Part shown: positions 8,663 through 16,245 of the stretch, in pieces
How the letters are laid out: the number at the start of each line of letters is the position of its first letter
Position numbering within the stretch: position 1 is the stretch's first letter
Assembly (NCBI GenBank): GCA_018240985.1
Contig: JAFEER010000264.1
Coordinates: 1-46,957 of the forward strand
DNA from: Pseudomonadota bacterium
GTDB lineage: Bacteria > Pseudomonadota > Gammaproteobacteria > Burkholderiales > Burkholderiaceae_C
DNA length: 46,957 nucleotides
Reading direction: 5' to 3'
Translations under genes and position numbers: made by a program
Notes under the pieces: model-generated
What the model saw: only the letters and a program-made list of their open reading frames with translations
Databases searched by the model: none
Told to the model about the DNA's origin: nothing

Positions 8663-9559
8663 TCAGGCGGGGCCCGCACCGCTGTGCAGCGCCGCCAGCA
8701 ACGCCTGCAGGAAGGCCTGCGGACGCTCGAACTGCACCCAGTGGCCGGCGTCCGCTATGAGCGCCAGGCCGCGGAAGTCGGGCGCGGCGGCCGCGTAGGC
8801 CCCCTCCAGCGCGCCTATCCACTCCTTGTAGAGCGCGTCGCCGCGGCCATAGATGGCGTGCACCGGGCAGCCGACCCGCGGCAGGGCTCGGGCCAGCGCA
8901 TCGGTGTGCGCCAGGCGGCGGCGCGGCATGCGGTCGCGCACCACGTTGGCCACATGCAGGCTCAGCGCCAGGCCGTCCTGCGCATCGATCAGCGCCGGAT
9001 CCTGGAACATGAGCGCGGCCAGGTTGTAGCGGTGCGCCGCCATCTGCCCGGCCTCGGGCAGGTGGCGCCAGGCCTTGAGTGCGAACTGCCTCTGCGGCAC
9101 CACGCCCATGGCGGGGGCGCCCACCACGACCAGCTGGCGTGCCAGCTCGGGATGCGCCGCGAGCAGCAGGCCGGCCGTCAGGCCGCCGAACGAAAAACCC
9201 ACCAGGTCGCACTGGCGCGGGCCGAACAGCGCGCGCAGGCCATCGGCCAGGGGCTCGACCAGGGCGTCGGCATCGCCGCCCGCGACGGGCGAGACCGAAT
9301 CGCCGAAACCCGGCAGATCGGGAATCCACAGTTCGCGGCCCGCGGCCGCCAGGTCTTCGATGTTGCGCACCCAATGCGTCCAGCTGCCGCTGCCGCCATG
9401 CAGCAGCACCAGGGGCGGCATACCGTCCTGCGGCGTGCCCCAGACATGCCAGACGATGTCGCCGCCGCCGCAGGGTGTGGTCTCGCGCCTGGCCTGGCCG
9501 CGCAGGGCCGGCACCTCGGGCGGCTCGGGCAATGTGGCGAGAGGCTGCTGCGTCACCAT
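8663..9559 (-). CDS. Alpha/beta-fold hydrolase
   Basis: 298-aa hydrolase with LLHGGSGSW (oxyanion segment near residue 54), the nucleophile elbow VGFSFGG near 122, and a C-terminal [12 protein letters not shown] that supplies the His. It resembles the meta-cleavage-product/haloalkane-type hydrolases, but the substrate cannot be assigned. I chose ATG 9559 because it overlaps the end of aroQ (ATGGTGA), a typical coupling arrangement. Longer open sequence upstream is the out-of-frame shadow of aroQ. Confidence 0.85.
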   Translation of the reverse strand: MVTQQPLATLPEPPEVPALRGQARRETTPCGGGDIVWHVWGTPQDGMPPLVLLHGGSGSWTHWVRNIEDLAAAGRELWIPDLPGFGDSVSPVAGGDADALVEPLADGLRALFGPRQCDLVGFSFGGLTAGLLLAAHPELARQLVVVGAPAMGVVPQRQFALKAWRHLPEAGQMAAHRYNLAALMFQDPALIDAQDGLALSLHVANVVRDRMPRRRLAHTDALARALPRVGCPVHAIYGRGDALYKEWIGALEGAYAAAAPDFRGLALIADAGHWVQFERPQAFLQALLAALHSGAGPA

Positions 9560-9999
9560 TGCGCCAGCCCGTCGATGGCCAGGGCATAGCCCTGCACGCC
9601 AAAGCCGCACATCACGGCGCGCGCGGCAGCGGCCAGGTAGGAGTGGTGGCGAAAGCTCTCGCGCGCGTGCACGTTGCTGATGTGCAGCTCCACCAGCGGC
9701 ACGCCCGTGCCCTTGACGGCATCGAGCAGCGCCACGCTGGTGTGCGTGTAGGCGGCGGCGTTCAGCACCACGCCGGCCAGCCGGCCCTCGACATGCAGGC
9801 GGCCGGCCTCGTGGATCCAGTCCACCAGCGCGCCCTCGTGGTTGCTCTGGCGAAACTCCAGCGCCAGGCCATGGCGCGCGCAGGCCGCGGCGCAAATCTG
9901 CTCCACATCGGCCAGGGTCTGGGTGCCATAGACCTGCGGCTCGCGCGTGCCGAGAAGGTTGAGATTGGGGCCGTTGAGAACGTAAACGGTTTTGGTCAT
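9553..9999 (-). CDS. aroQ: Type II 3-dehydroquinate dehydratase
   Basis: 148-aa enzyme that converts 3-dehydroquinate to 3-dehydroshikimate in the shikimate pathway. Hallmarks are [17 protein letters not shown] at the N-terminus (catalytic Tyr and Asn region), [21 protein letters not shown] and [11 protein letters not shown]. The length is canonical for the dodecameric type II enzyme. It heads a minus-strand group and overlaps the next gene by 7 bp. Confidence 0.96.
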   Translation of the reverse strand: MTKTVYVLNGPNLNLLGTREPQVYGTQTLADVEQICAAACARHGLALEFRQSNHEGALVDWIHEAGRLHVEGRLAGVVLNAAAYTHTSVALLDAVKGTGVPLVELHISNVHARESFRHHSYLAAAARAVMCGFGVQGYALAIDGLAQW

Positions 10000-10070
10000 A
10001 CGGTGGGATATGCGGTTCTACCCGCGTCAGCGGACTCACAACCGTTCATTATGCGGGCCGCCGACCACGC

Positions 10071-10091
10071 AAAAACGGCCCCGCAGGGCCG
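10071..10091 (-). terminator. Terminator of the Pro-Tyr repeat gene
   Basis: On the minus strand CGGCCC and GGGCCG pair (plus 10076-10091) and are followed by T5. It lies 26 bp after the stop of the gene ending at 10118 and insulates it from aroQ. Confidence 0.75.
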
Positions 10092-10117
10092 CTTGCCTCA
10101 GCCATCCGCCAGCAGCG

Positions 10118-10465
10118 TCAACGCCAATCGCGATCGTAGTGGCGGTGGTGGTGATGGCGGTGCCCCCATCCACGCTGGTAATAGCCGTAGCCCATGGGCT
10201 GCGGCGCATACACCACTGGGGGCGGTGCGTAGTACACGGGGCGCGGCGGCGCATACACCACAGGGGGCGGCGCGTAGTACACGGGCGGGGGCGGTGCGTA
10301 GTACACCGGGGCGGCGTTGGCCACGCCCAGCGCCACGCCAGGCGCACCCACGCCGACAGACCAGTACACATCGCTGCGCGCCTGCGCAGCGCCTGCGCCC
10401 ACCATCAGGGCCAATGCCACGCCAGCCGATGCGGCGGCAGCAAACCAAGAGCGACGTTGGGTCAT
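10118..10465 (-). CDS. Secreted Pro/Tyr-rich repeat protein
   Basis: 115-aa protein of unknown function. Residues 1-30 form a signal peptide (Arg-rich start, AAAASAGVALALMVGAGAAQA, cleavage after AQA). The middle is a degenerate tandem repeat around PVYYAPPP / PVVYAPP, about five units, visible as a DNA tandem repeat at 10200-10310. The end is rich in Tyr, His and Arg (GHRHHHHRHYDRDWR). Similar short exported proteins are common in Burkholderiales, and a surface role is only a guess. I chose the ATG at 10465: GGAGAA lies 6 bp upstream and it begins the signal peptide. Confidence 0.8.
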   Translation of the reverse strand: MTQRRSWFAAAASAGVALALMVGAGAAQARSDVYWSVGVGAPGVALGVANAAPVYYAPPPPVYYAPPPVVYAPPRPVYYAPPPVVYAPQPMGYGYYQRGWGHRHHHHRHYDRDWR

Positions 10466-10659
10466 GAAAATTCTCCTTTGACTAAGAAGCCTGCCGGTCT
10501 GCCCTCTGCAGACCACGGCCCCACCGGGGCGAAACGACAGGATTGTCCAAGCCTTAACGCACCAGACCGGCAAAAGGATGGCATGAATCAGCGTTTATGT
10601 TGTTTCTGAACGTTCCCACCCGAGGTAGTTCCGGTGCTGGCGCGGCCTAGAATCCGGGC

Positions 10660-12465
10660 ATGAGCACCCCAGTCCACCACGACACCACAGATACCGCCAA
10701 GCCCAGCAACTTCCTGCGCCAGATTATCGAAGCCGACCTGGCCCAGGGCACGCATGCCAACAACCGCTGGGCCGGCAGCCCCGGCGACGCGGCCCACCAG
10801 GGCGCGGGCGCCATCGACCCGGCCAAGATCCGCACACGCTTTCCGCCCGAGCCCAACGGCTACCTGCATGTCGGCCACGCCAAGAGCATCTGCCTGAATT
10901 TCGGCCTGGCGCGCGACTTTGGCGGCGTCTGCCACCTGCGCTTTGACGACACCAACCCCGAGAAGGAAGAGCAGGAATATGTGGACGCCATCGTCGAGGC
11001 CGTGCACTGGCTGGGCTTCGACTGGAAGGACTCGGACGGCCACGAGAACCTGTACTTCGCCAGCAACTACTTCGACTTCATGTACCGCGCGGCCGAATAC
11101 CTCATCGAAGCCGGCCACGCCTACGTGGACGAACAGTCGGCGGAGGAAATGCGCGCCAGCCGCGGCGACTTCGGCAAGCCCGGCGTGGACAGCCCCTACC
11201 GCGGCCGCACCCCGGCCGAAAACCTGGCACGTTTTCGAGAGATGCGCGACGGCCAGCATGCGGATGGCGCTATGGTTTTGCGTGCCAAGATCGACATGGC
11301 ATCGCCCAACATCAACCTGCGCGACCCGGCCATCTACCGCATCAAGCGCGCCGAGCACCACAACACCGGCAACAAGTGGTGCATCTACCCCATGTATACC
11401 TTCGCGCACCCGGTCGAGGACGCGCTGGAATGCATCACCCACAGCATCTGCACGCTGGAGTTCGAAGACCAGCGCCCGTTCTACGACTGGCTGCTGGATC
11501 GCCTGGCCGAGGGCAATCTGATCGCCAAGCCGCACCCGCGCCAGTACGAGTTTGCGCGCTTGAACCTGACCTACGTAGTCACCAGCAAGCGCAAGCTCAA
11601 GCACCTGGTCGATAGCGGCATCGTGAGCGGCTGGGACGACCCGCGCATGCCCACCATCGCGGGCCTGCGCCGGCGCGGCTACACACCAGCCGCCATCCAG
11701 GCGTTCTGCGAGCGCATCGGCGTGACCAAGGACTACAGCTGGATCGACTACGGTACGCTGGAAGGCTGCCTGCGCGAAGACCTGGAGGTCAAGGCCCACC
11801 GCGCCATGGTGGTGCTCGATCCGCTGAAACTGGAACTCACCAACTGGGCCGAGGTGTTCGGGAGCAGCGACCATCTGGAGGCCTGCAGCCTGTCAGCCCT
11901 GCCCCACGCGGCCGAAGGCGAGACCGTGCCCGAGCGCCACTTCACCCTGGGCCGCGAGGTGTGGATTGAGCGCGAGGATTTCGCCGAAGTACCGCCCAAG
12001 GGCTACAAGCGCCTGTTTCCGGGCAACAAGGTGCGCCTCAAGGGCGGCTACGTCATCGAATGCACGGGCTGCGAGAAGGACGCCGCCGGCAACATCGCCA
12101 AGGTGCTGGCCACTGTGGTGCCAGACACCAAGAGCGGCACCCCCGGCGCCGACAGTGTCAAGGTCAAGGCCGCCATCACCTGGGTCGGCGTGCAGGATGG
12201 CTTGCAGGCCGAGGTGCGCCTGTACGACCGCCTGTTCACCGACGCCCAGCCGGACGCTGGCGGCAAGGATTTCCTCGCGCTCTTGAACCCGGACAGCCTG
12301 AAGGTGGTCACGGCCTATGTGGAGCCATCACTGGCCGCAGCCCAAGCAGAAGACAAGTTCCAGTTCGAGCGCTTTGGCTACTTCGTCGCCGACCGCAAGG
12401 ATCATCGGACGGACAAACCCGTCTTCAACCGTGTGACAGGGCTCAAGGATTCGTGGGGGAGGTAA
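10660..12465 (+). CDS. glnS: Glutaminyl-tRNA synthetase
   Basis: 601-aa class I synthetase that charges tRNA-Gln. The HIGH-type motif is in PPEPNGYLHVGHAKS near residue 67. The KMSKS-type motif is VTSKRKL near 310 (E. coli has MSKRKL). The C-terminal anticodon-binding beta barrels follow (WIEREDFAEVPPKGYKRL). It is slightly longer than the E. coli enzyme (554 aa), mostly at the N-terminus and in a C-terminal insertion. It is a single gene; the region after it becomes accessory DNA. A tRNA-Gln(UUG)-like gene lies 3.7 kb downstream in the tRNA array. Confidence 0.96.
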   Translation: MSTPVHHDTTDTAKPSNFLRQIIEADLAQGTHANNRWAGSPGDAAHQGAGAIDPAKIRTRFPPEPNGYLHVGHAKSICLNFGLARDFGGVCHLRFDDTNPEKEEQEYVDAIVEAVHWLGFDWKDSDGHENLYFASNYFDFMYRAAEYLIEAGHAYVDEQSAEEMRASRGDFGKPGVDSPYRGRTPAENLARFREMRDGQHADGAMVLRAKIDMASPNINLRDPAIYRIKRAEHHNTGNKWCIYPMYTFAHPVEDALECITHSICTLEFEDQRPFYDWLLDRLAEGNLIAKPHPRQYEFARLNLTYVVTSKRKLKHLVDSGIVSGWDDPRMPTIAGLRRRGYTPAAIQAFCERIGVTKDYSWIDYGTLEGCLREDLEVKAHRAMVVLDPLKLELTNWAEVFGSSDHLEACSLSALPHAAEGETVPERHFTLGREVWIEREDFAEVPPKGYKRLFPGNKVRLKGGYVIECTGCEKDAAGNIAKVLATVVPDTKSGTPGADSVKVKAAITWVGVQDGLQAEVRLYDRLFTDAQPDAGGKDFLALLNPDSLKVVTAYVEPSLAAAQAEDKFQFERFGYFVADRKDHRTDKPVFNRVTGLKDSWGR

Positions 12466-12476
12466 CCCCTCCCAGC

Positions 12477-12492
12477 AAAGCCGGAGGGCTTT
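12477..12492 (+). terminator. Weak hairpin after glnS
   Basis: AAAGCC and GGCTTT pair perfectly around GGAG, 12 bp after the glnS stop. There is little T run, so terminator function is uncertain. The rest of 12493-12737 shows nothing recognisable. Confidence 0.3.
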
Positions 12493-12737
12493 CAGGTAAC
12501 TACTCAGCTCCCAATGAGCCCCCACCGTAATCGCTATGAAATAGAGGAACTTGCAGAATTCAAAGCCAGCGCCGCCGGCAGTCTTTTGATGCTCAATTTT
12601 TGAGCGCCTTCAGATCGTTTGGTAGCGTGTTGCGCGCTATCGCATCGATTTCTCCTGTTTTTGCCCGCAGCGCATCCTCGCAAGGCGTTGCGAACGGTTT
12701 TTTGGGGCGATGCTGACGAATGTGTTGCGTGTGTGAC

Positions 12738-13675
12738 TCACATCAGCAACCTCGTGAGCTGATCGGCGCACAGCGCCACCACCCCCAGCATCAGGTGACA
12801 CATGACCTTGGCATGCCCGCGCACCTGCACATGGCGTGCGCCAAATTCATCCTTGAGCCGTGCATTGCAGCGCTCGGCACCTGTTCGGGTCTTGTAGCGC
12901 TGGGCCTCATGCGGGGCAAATTCCTTCTTCTGGCCACCGCGGGGGTTGTGATCGATCAGGGGGACTCGCCCAGCGGCCTGAATTTCCTCACGGATCACCG
13001 TGCTGCAATAGGCCGCATCCATCAGTTCGTAGCAGGCATCGACCCGCTGCGCGCTGATGCGGGCGAGCGGCAATGCCACACGGCTGTCATGCACGTTGGC
13101 ACCGGTGAGCAGGGCGCTGATGGGCACGCCGCAGCAGGCGGTGTCCAGATGCAGTTTGTAGCCCTTCCAGCTGATTTTGTATCCCTGCGCGTTGATCTTG
13201 GTGCCCTTGGCACAAGCGGTATTGAGCTCAGCGATCATCTGCGCCAATGTCTGGCCGCGCTGGCGCTCAACAGCGCCTGGCTCAGGAGCGGGGCGCACCT
13301 CGCCTTTTCTGGGCCGCCCTCGTTTTGCCTTGGGCTTGGCGGCAACCGCTTCGACCCTGCCTGCCTTGGCAATGGTTTCACGCGCCTAGATGGCTGTGGC
13401 ATCACGGCTGATGTGCCCGATGAGTTGATCGCCCAGGTTGTCCTCGATCATGCGTGCGTGCACGCGCTGCAGCAGCTCGCTGGCAGCAAACTCTGCAAAG
13501 GCGCGGCTGAAGGTGCTCTCGCTGGGCAAGGCATGGCGCAAATCGAACCCGCACAGACGATGCAACTTGCTGTCGGCCTGCAGGCGATCGAGCAGCGCAC
13601 GCGTGGTCTTCAAGTCCAGTATCGCCTTGGTCAGGAATGCACAGGCCAGTGCGCAGCGATCCGCTTCGGGCTGCC
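12738..13675 (-). pseudogene. Transposase pseudogene (DDE type, IS4/IS5-like)
   Basis: One reading frame from about 13675 to 12738 encodes the N-terminal transposase domain (LPSESTFSRAFAEFAASELL, then GHISRDATAI) and the DDE domain (INAQGYKISWKGYKLHLD, DAAYCSTVIREEI, KTRTGAERCNARLKDEFG). It is interrupted by an in-frame TAG at 13386-13388, where relatives would have a Glu codon (...TAIEARE), which fits a GAG to TAG change. The true N-terminus is missing: at about 13675 the frame runs into a truncated HD-domain gene. No terminal inverted repeats were identified, so the element is probably dead and incomplete. Confidence 0.8.
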
Positions 13676-13918
13676 CCGCACCAGCGCTGCAATGTCCGGG
13701 CCGAAGTTGCACAGCACGTCCGCGTGCTCGATGTCGGTGTCCTCTACCGTGTCGTGCAGAAGCGCAGCCATCTGCATGGCCGTGTCCCCGCCAAACCGGG
13801 CCACCAGGCGCGAAACCGCGATGGGATGGCTGATGTAGTGCGTGCACAGATACTTGCGCACTTGGCCCGCGTGGGCCTGCGCCGGAAAGCTATGCGCCCG
13901 TGCGAGATCGTGTGTCAT
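13676..13918 (-). pseudogene. Truncated HD-domain (SpoT/RelA-type hydrolase-like) gene
   Basis: The 5' part of a gene starting at ATG 13918 encodes about 80 residues of an HD phosphohydrolase domain like those of RelA/SpoT proteins: HAGQVRKYLCTHYISHPIAV and MQMAALLHDTVEDT, with the HD pair intact. Homology stops after FGPDIAALVRG, where transposase sequence begins. The downstream half was evidently replaced by the insertion, so the product should be inactive. It sits directly downstream of the tRNA array on the same strand. Confidence 0.7.
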
Positions 13919-13940
13919 GGCGTGTTCCTGTAGAAAATGA

Positions 13941-14022
13941 TCCCTGCAGCCATGGTCGAACTGGCATTCCTTGCGGCGGCGCGTTTTGAGCCCTGTGCGT
14001 CTGCCGATTTCGCCATGCAGGG
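13941..14022 (-). tRNA. tRNA-Leu(CAA)-like sequence, probably degenerate
   Basis: On the minus strand there is a perfect 7-bp acceptor stem (CCCTGCA with TGCAGGG), a Leu-type D arm (GGCGAAATCGGCAGACGC), an anticodon loop CTCAAAA giving CAA, and a T arm around GTTCGACC. The anticodon stem does not close (CAGGG against CGCGC), the T stem has a mismatch, and the 3' end reads TCA instead of CCA. It is most likely a decayed member of the adjacent tRNA array. Confidence 0.5.
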
Positions 14023-14035
14023 GATGTGGGAAGGA

Positions 14036-14110
14036 TGGAGCGGCCTGCGGGAGTCGAACCCGCATATAACAGCTTGGAAGGCTGTCGCCCAACCGATAGA
14101 CCAAGGCCGC
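14036..14110 (-). tRNA. tRNA-Gly(UCC)
   Basis: The cloverleaf reads from 14110 to 14036: acceptor GCGGCCT/AGGCCGC, anticodon stem ACAGC/GCTGT with loop CTTCCAA (anticodon UCC), T arm GCGGGTTCGACTCCCGC, discriminator U and encoded CCA. It appears intact. Confidence 0.92.
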
Positions 14111-14116
14111 CAGAAA

Positions 14117-14207
14117 TGGAGGAAGGAGCGAGATTCGAACTCGCGTGCCGCTTGCGCAGCCATCTGCTTTCGAGGCAGCGCCAATCAACCAGCTCTGGCA
14201 CCCTTTC
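14117..14207 (-). tRNA. tRNA-Ser(CGA), atypical
   Basis: A 91-nt class II tRNA with loop CTCGAAA (anticodon CGA), a long variable arm capped by GCAA, T arm GCGAGTTCGAATCTCGC and encoded CCA. Unusual features are an A-C mismatch at acceptor position 2-71 (GAAAGGG against TCCTTCC) and U at the discriminator, where Ser tRNAs normally have G. It may be decaying or poorly charged. Confidence 0.8.
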
Positions 14208-14211
14208 GAAT

Positions 14212-14303
14212 TGGCGGAGAGACAGGGATTCGAACCCTGGTGCCGCATCGCTGCGACCATCTGCTTTCCAAGCAGCGCCCATAGGCCTCTCGGGCATCTC
14301 TCC
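14212..14303 (-). tRNA. tRNA-Ser(GGA)
   Basis: A 92-nt class II tRNA: acceptor GGAGAGA/TCTCTCC, loop TTGGAAA (anticodon GGA), long variable arm, T arm CAGGGTTCGAATCCCTG, discriminator G and encoded CCA. It looks intact apart from a G-A pair at the top of the anticodon stem. Confidence 0.92.
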
Positions 14304-14311
14304 AGAAAAAG

Positions 14312-14401
14312 TGGCGGCAGGCGTGAGATTCGAACTCACGAACGGGCGGGCCCGTTTCCGGTGTTCAAGACCGGCGCGTTCAGCCGCTCCGCCAGCCTGC
14401 C
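14312..14401 (-). tRNA. tRNA-Ser(UGA)
   Basis: A 90-nt class II tRNA: acceptor GGCAGGC/GCCTGCC, anticodon stem CCGGT/ACCGG with loop CTTGAAC (anticodon UGA), long variable arm, T arm GTGAGTTCGAATCTCAC, discriminator G and encoded CCA. With its two neighbours it covers the whole UCN serine box. Confidence 0.93.
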
Positions 14402-14496
14402 GATGTCATCATGGTGGCGGACGGTTTCCGCCCGAAAAACCCGCTTTCCGGATTGGCTAGCGCTGCTACGGGTTGCCGCCCACTGGGGGGTGTTTC

Positions 14497-15645
14497 TCAC
14501 CGGGAGAGCCGTTCAACATAGGCCTGATAGCTGTAACTACGGTTCTTTTTCTGCCCGGTCATCTCCGTCACAATGCCCAAATCTTCCAGTACCTTGACCG
14601 CCGCCGTCGCGGTGGGGAAGCTGGTGTCCAGTTTCTGGCGCACGCGTTCGATGGTGAAGCGCGGCATCATGGGCAGCATCTCGAACAGCCGGTAGCTGGC
14701 CGGGCCTGCCTTGGCAGATTGCAACAGGCGTCTGCGGTCAGTAGCTACCAGGCTGGCCACTTCAATGATGTTTTTTTCGGCGTCGCCAGCAGCGCTCGCC
14801 ACGCCTTCCAGAAAAAAACTGACCCAGGACTCCCAATCACCCTCGGTGCGGATGGCAGACAAGCGACGGTAATACTCCGCCTGGTGTTGCTTGAGGTAGC
14901 CACTGAGGTACATCAAGGGCTCGGACAGCAGCCCCCAGTACTCGAACAGAGCAGCGATCAAGAGTCGGCCAATGCGCCCGTTGCCGTCGAGAAACGGATG
15001 GATGGTTTCAAACTGCGCGTGGATCAGCGCCACCATGACCATCGGCGGCAAATCCGTCGCCGTGTCGTGAATGAACCGCTCCATATCGGCCAGCAATGTG
15101 GGAACATGTTCGGGCGGCGGCGGTACGAAAACCGCATTGCCGGGCCTTGTGCCACCAATCCAGTTTTGTGACCGACGTAGCTCGCCCGGCTGCTTGCCTG
15201 CACCGCGTGCGCCGTCCAGCAGACGACGGTGAGCCTCACACAACAGCCGCACGCTGATGGGCAGCCCTTTGGGATCACGCAGTTGCTCCTGTGTCCAGCG
15301 GAAGGCGCGCAGGTAGTTGGTGACCTCCTCCACATCGTCGATGTTGCTGACTTTGAAGCCCGCTTCTTCATCGAACAAGTCGGTCAACGTAGCCTGTGTC
15401 CCCTCGATCTGCGACGTGAGCAGGGCTTCCTTGCGGATGGCGCTGTACAGAAGCCAGTCTACCGACGGTACCAAGCCAGACACGCCAGCCAAACGCGCAA
15501 GCGCCAATTCGGCCTGCCGATTGAGATTGGTGAACACCACGGGTGACAGGGCCGGATCAGACGGCGGCAAGGCATGGGGCACGAATGCATGCACGGACTC
15601 TCCCAGCGTCGTGGAAATCGAATAGGTTCCGGTGGTGCGTGTCAT
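14497..15645 (-). CDS. Fic family protein (class II, with C-terminal winged HTH)
   Basis: 382-aa Fic enzyme that probably transfers AMP (or a similar nucleotide group) to a protein hydroxyl. The catalytic motif HPFLDGNGRIGR lies near residue 207. The self-inhibitory helix motif TSQIEG ([S/T]xxxE[G/N]) lies near residue 75, before the Fic core, as in class II Fic proteins. The C-terminus (FTIERVRQKLDTSFPTATAAVKVLEDLGIV) is a winged HTH likely to bind DNA. I chose ATG 15645; an open frame continues 28 codons upstream into an AT-rich region with two operator-like repeats. It lies inside the tRNA array on the same strand. The target protein is unknown. Confidence 0.88.
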   Translation of the reverse strand: MTRTTGTYSISTTLGESVHAFVPHALPPSDPALSPVVFTNLNRQAELALARLAGVSGLVPSVDWLLYSAIRKEALLTSQIEGTQATLTDLFDEEAGFKVSNIDDVEEVTNYLRAFRWTQEQLRDPKGLPISVRLLCEAHRRLLDGARGAGKQPGELRRSQNWIGGTRPGNAVFVPPPPEHVPTLLADMERFIHDTATDLPPMVMVALIHAQFETIHPFLDGNGRIGRLLIAALFEYWGLLSEPLMYLSGYLKQHQAEYYRRLSAIRTEGDWESWVSFFLEGVASAAGDAEKNIIEVASLVATDRRRLLQSAKAGPASYRLFEMLPMMPRFTIERVRQKLDTSFPTATAAVKVLEDLGIVTEMTGQKKNRSYSYQAYVERLSR

Positions 15646-15675
15646 TGAAGGCTGGCTTGAATAGTGCGCCGTCAA

Positions 15676-15721
15676 ATTAAAACATTCTTTAGTTTCCTCG
15701 GCAATAATTAAAGCATTCTTT
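15676..15721 (-). promoter_or_regulatory. Operator-like direct repeats upstream of fic
   Basis: ATTAAAACATTCTTT (15676-15690) and ATTAAAGCATTCTTT (15707-15721) match at 14 of 15 positions and are 31 bp apart, about three helical turns. They lie in a short AT-rich patch just upstream of the fic start. They could bind the winged HTH of Fic itself (autoregulation), which is an inference. Confidence 0.45.
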
Positions 15722-15786
15722 CGTATCACTCGGAAACCCTCTGCCCGACTTAGATCGCGCCATGGCAGGCTGCTACTGGCCCGCGG

Positions 15787-15960
15787 CTACCACTCCCCTG
15801 ATTCGCGCACGCGCTGCGCAAGGTCGAGTGCCTGGGCCTGGCGGCTGCTGTGCCGGGATGATTGGTGCCGGCCCGCCCCGACGCTCAGGACGCGCGAAGC
15901 AATGGCCCGCACGACGGGGTTGCGCGGTTTGGGTGCGCGCTGCACCTTGGGCTGGGCCAT
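15787..15960 (-). CDS. Small basic hypothetical protein
   Basis: 57-aa strongly basic protein (MAQPKVQRAPKPRNPVV...) with an excellent AGGAGG box 5 bp before the ATG at 15960. It is rich in Arg, Lys, Gln and Ser and has no membrane segment. It lies between tRNA-Cys-like and fic in the tRNA array, on the same strand. The function is not recognised; the composition suggests nucleic-acid binding but proves nothing. Confidence 0.5.
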   Translation of the reverse strand: MAQPKVQRAPKPRNPVVRAIASRVLSVGAGRHQSSRHSSRQAQALDLAQRVRESGEW

Positions 15961-15992
15961 GGCTGCCTCCTGTATGGTTGGCATGGATGGGA

Positions 15993-16078
15993 TGGACGCG
16001 CAGGCGAGATTCGAACTCGCGAGTCAACAATGAACCGGACTTGCAAACCGGCGCCTTCAACCGCTTGGCTACTGCGCG
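15993..16078 (-). tRNA. tRNA-Cys(GCA)-like with class II variable arm
   Basis: 86 nt: acceptor CGCGCAG/CTGCGCG (7 bp), D arm GCCAAGCGGTTGAAGGC, anticodon stem CCGG/CCGG with centre TTGCAAG (anticodon GCA) and a T-T mismatch at 31-39, T arm GCGAGTTCGAATCTCGC, discriminator U and encoded CCA. Between the anticodon and T stems there are about 14 nt that can form a TCA/TGA mini-stem, so it has a long variable arm unlike normal tRNA-Cys. The body resembles the tRNA-Tyr of the same array. U73 and GCA suit CysRS. Confidence 0.8.
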
Positions 16079-16082
16079 AAAC

Positions 16083-16158
16083 TGGCTCCCCGAGCACGGA
16101 TCGAACGTGCGACATGCGCATTCACAGTGCGCCGCTCTACCAACTGGGCTATCGGGAA
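16083..16158 (-). tRNA. tRNA-His(GUG), lacking G-1:C73
   Basis: 76 nt: acceptor TTCCCGA/TCGGGGA, anticodon stem GCGCA/TGCGC with loop CTGTGAA (anticodon GUG), T arm GCACGTTCGATCCGTGC and encoded CCA. Position 73 is G and the preceding base is T, so the G-1:C73 pair that HisRS relies on is absent. The D stem has a C-A mismatch. It is recognisable, but its charging is doubtful. Confidence 0.82.
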
Positions 16159-16165
16159 ATGGGGG

Positions 16166-16237
16166 CGGGCCATGCTGGAATCGAACCAGCGCATGCCGGA
16201 ATCAAAATCCGGTGCCGTACCGCTTGGCGAATGGCCT
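16166..16237 (-). tRNA. tRNA-Gln(UUG), no encoded CCA
   Basis: 72 nt: acceptor AGGCCAT/ATGGCCC with an A-C mismatch at position 1-72, D arm GCCAAGCGGTACGGC, anticodon stem CCGGA/TCCGG with loop TTTTGAT (anticodon UUG), T arm GCTGGTTCGATTCCAGC and discriminator G. The 3' end continues CCC rather than CCA. The weak 1-72 pair suits GlnRS, but the CCA would have to be added by nucleotidyltransferase. Confidence 0.85.
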
Positions 16238-16245
16238 GTGAGAAA

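Noticed and set aside
8204-10039. Long open frames opposite and out of frame with the arfB-hydrolase-aroQ group
   Set aside because: Composition is Arg/Ala/Gly-rich with no motif; the true genes have clear active-site motifs.
14402-14460. A hairpin GGCGGA/TCCGCC followed by ACCA, resembling a tRNA 3' end
   Set aside because: No T arm or other cloverleaf part; it may be a remnant, but there is not enough to annotate.
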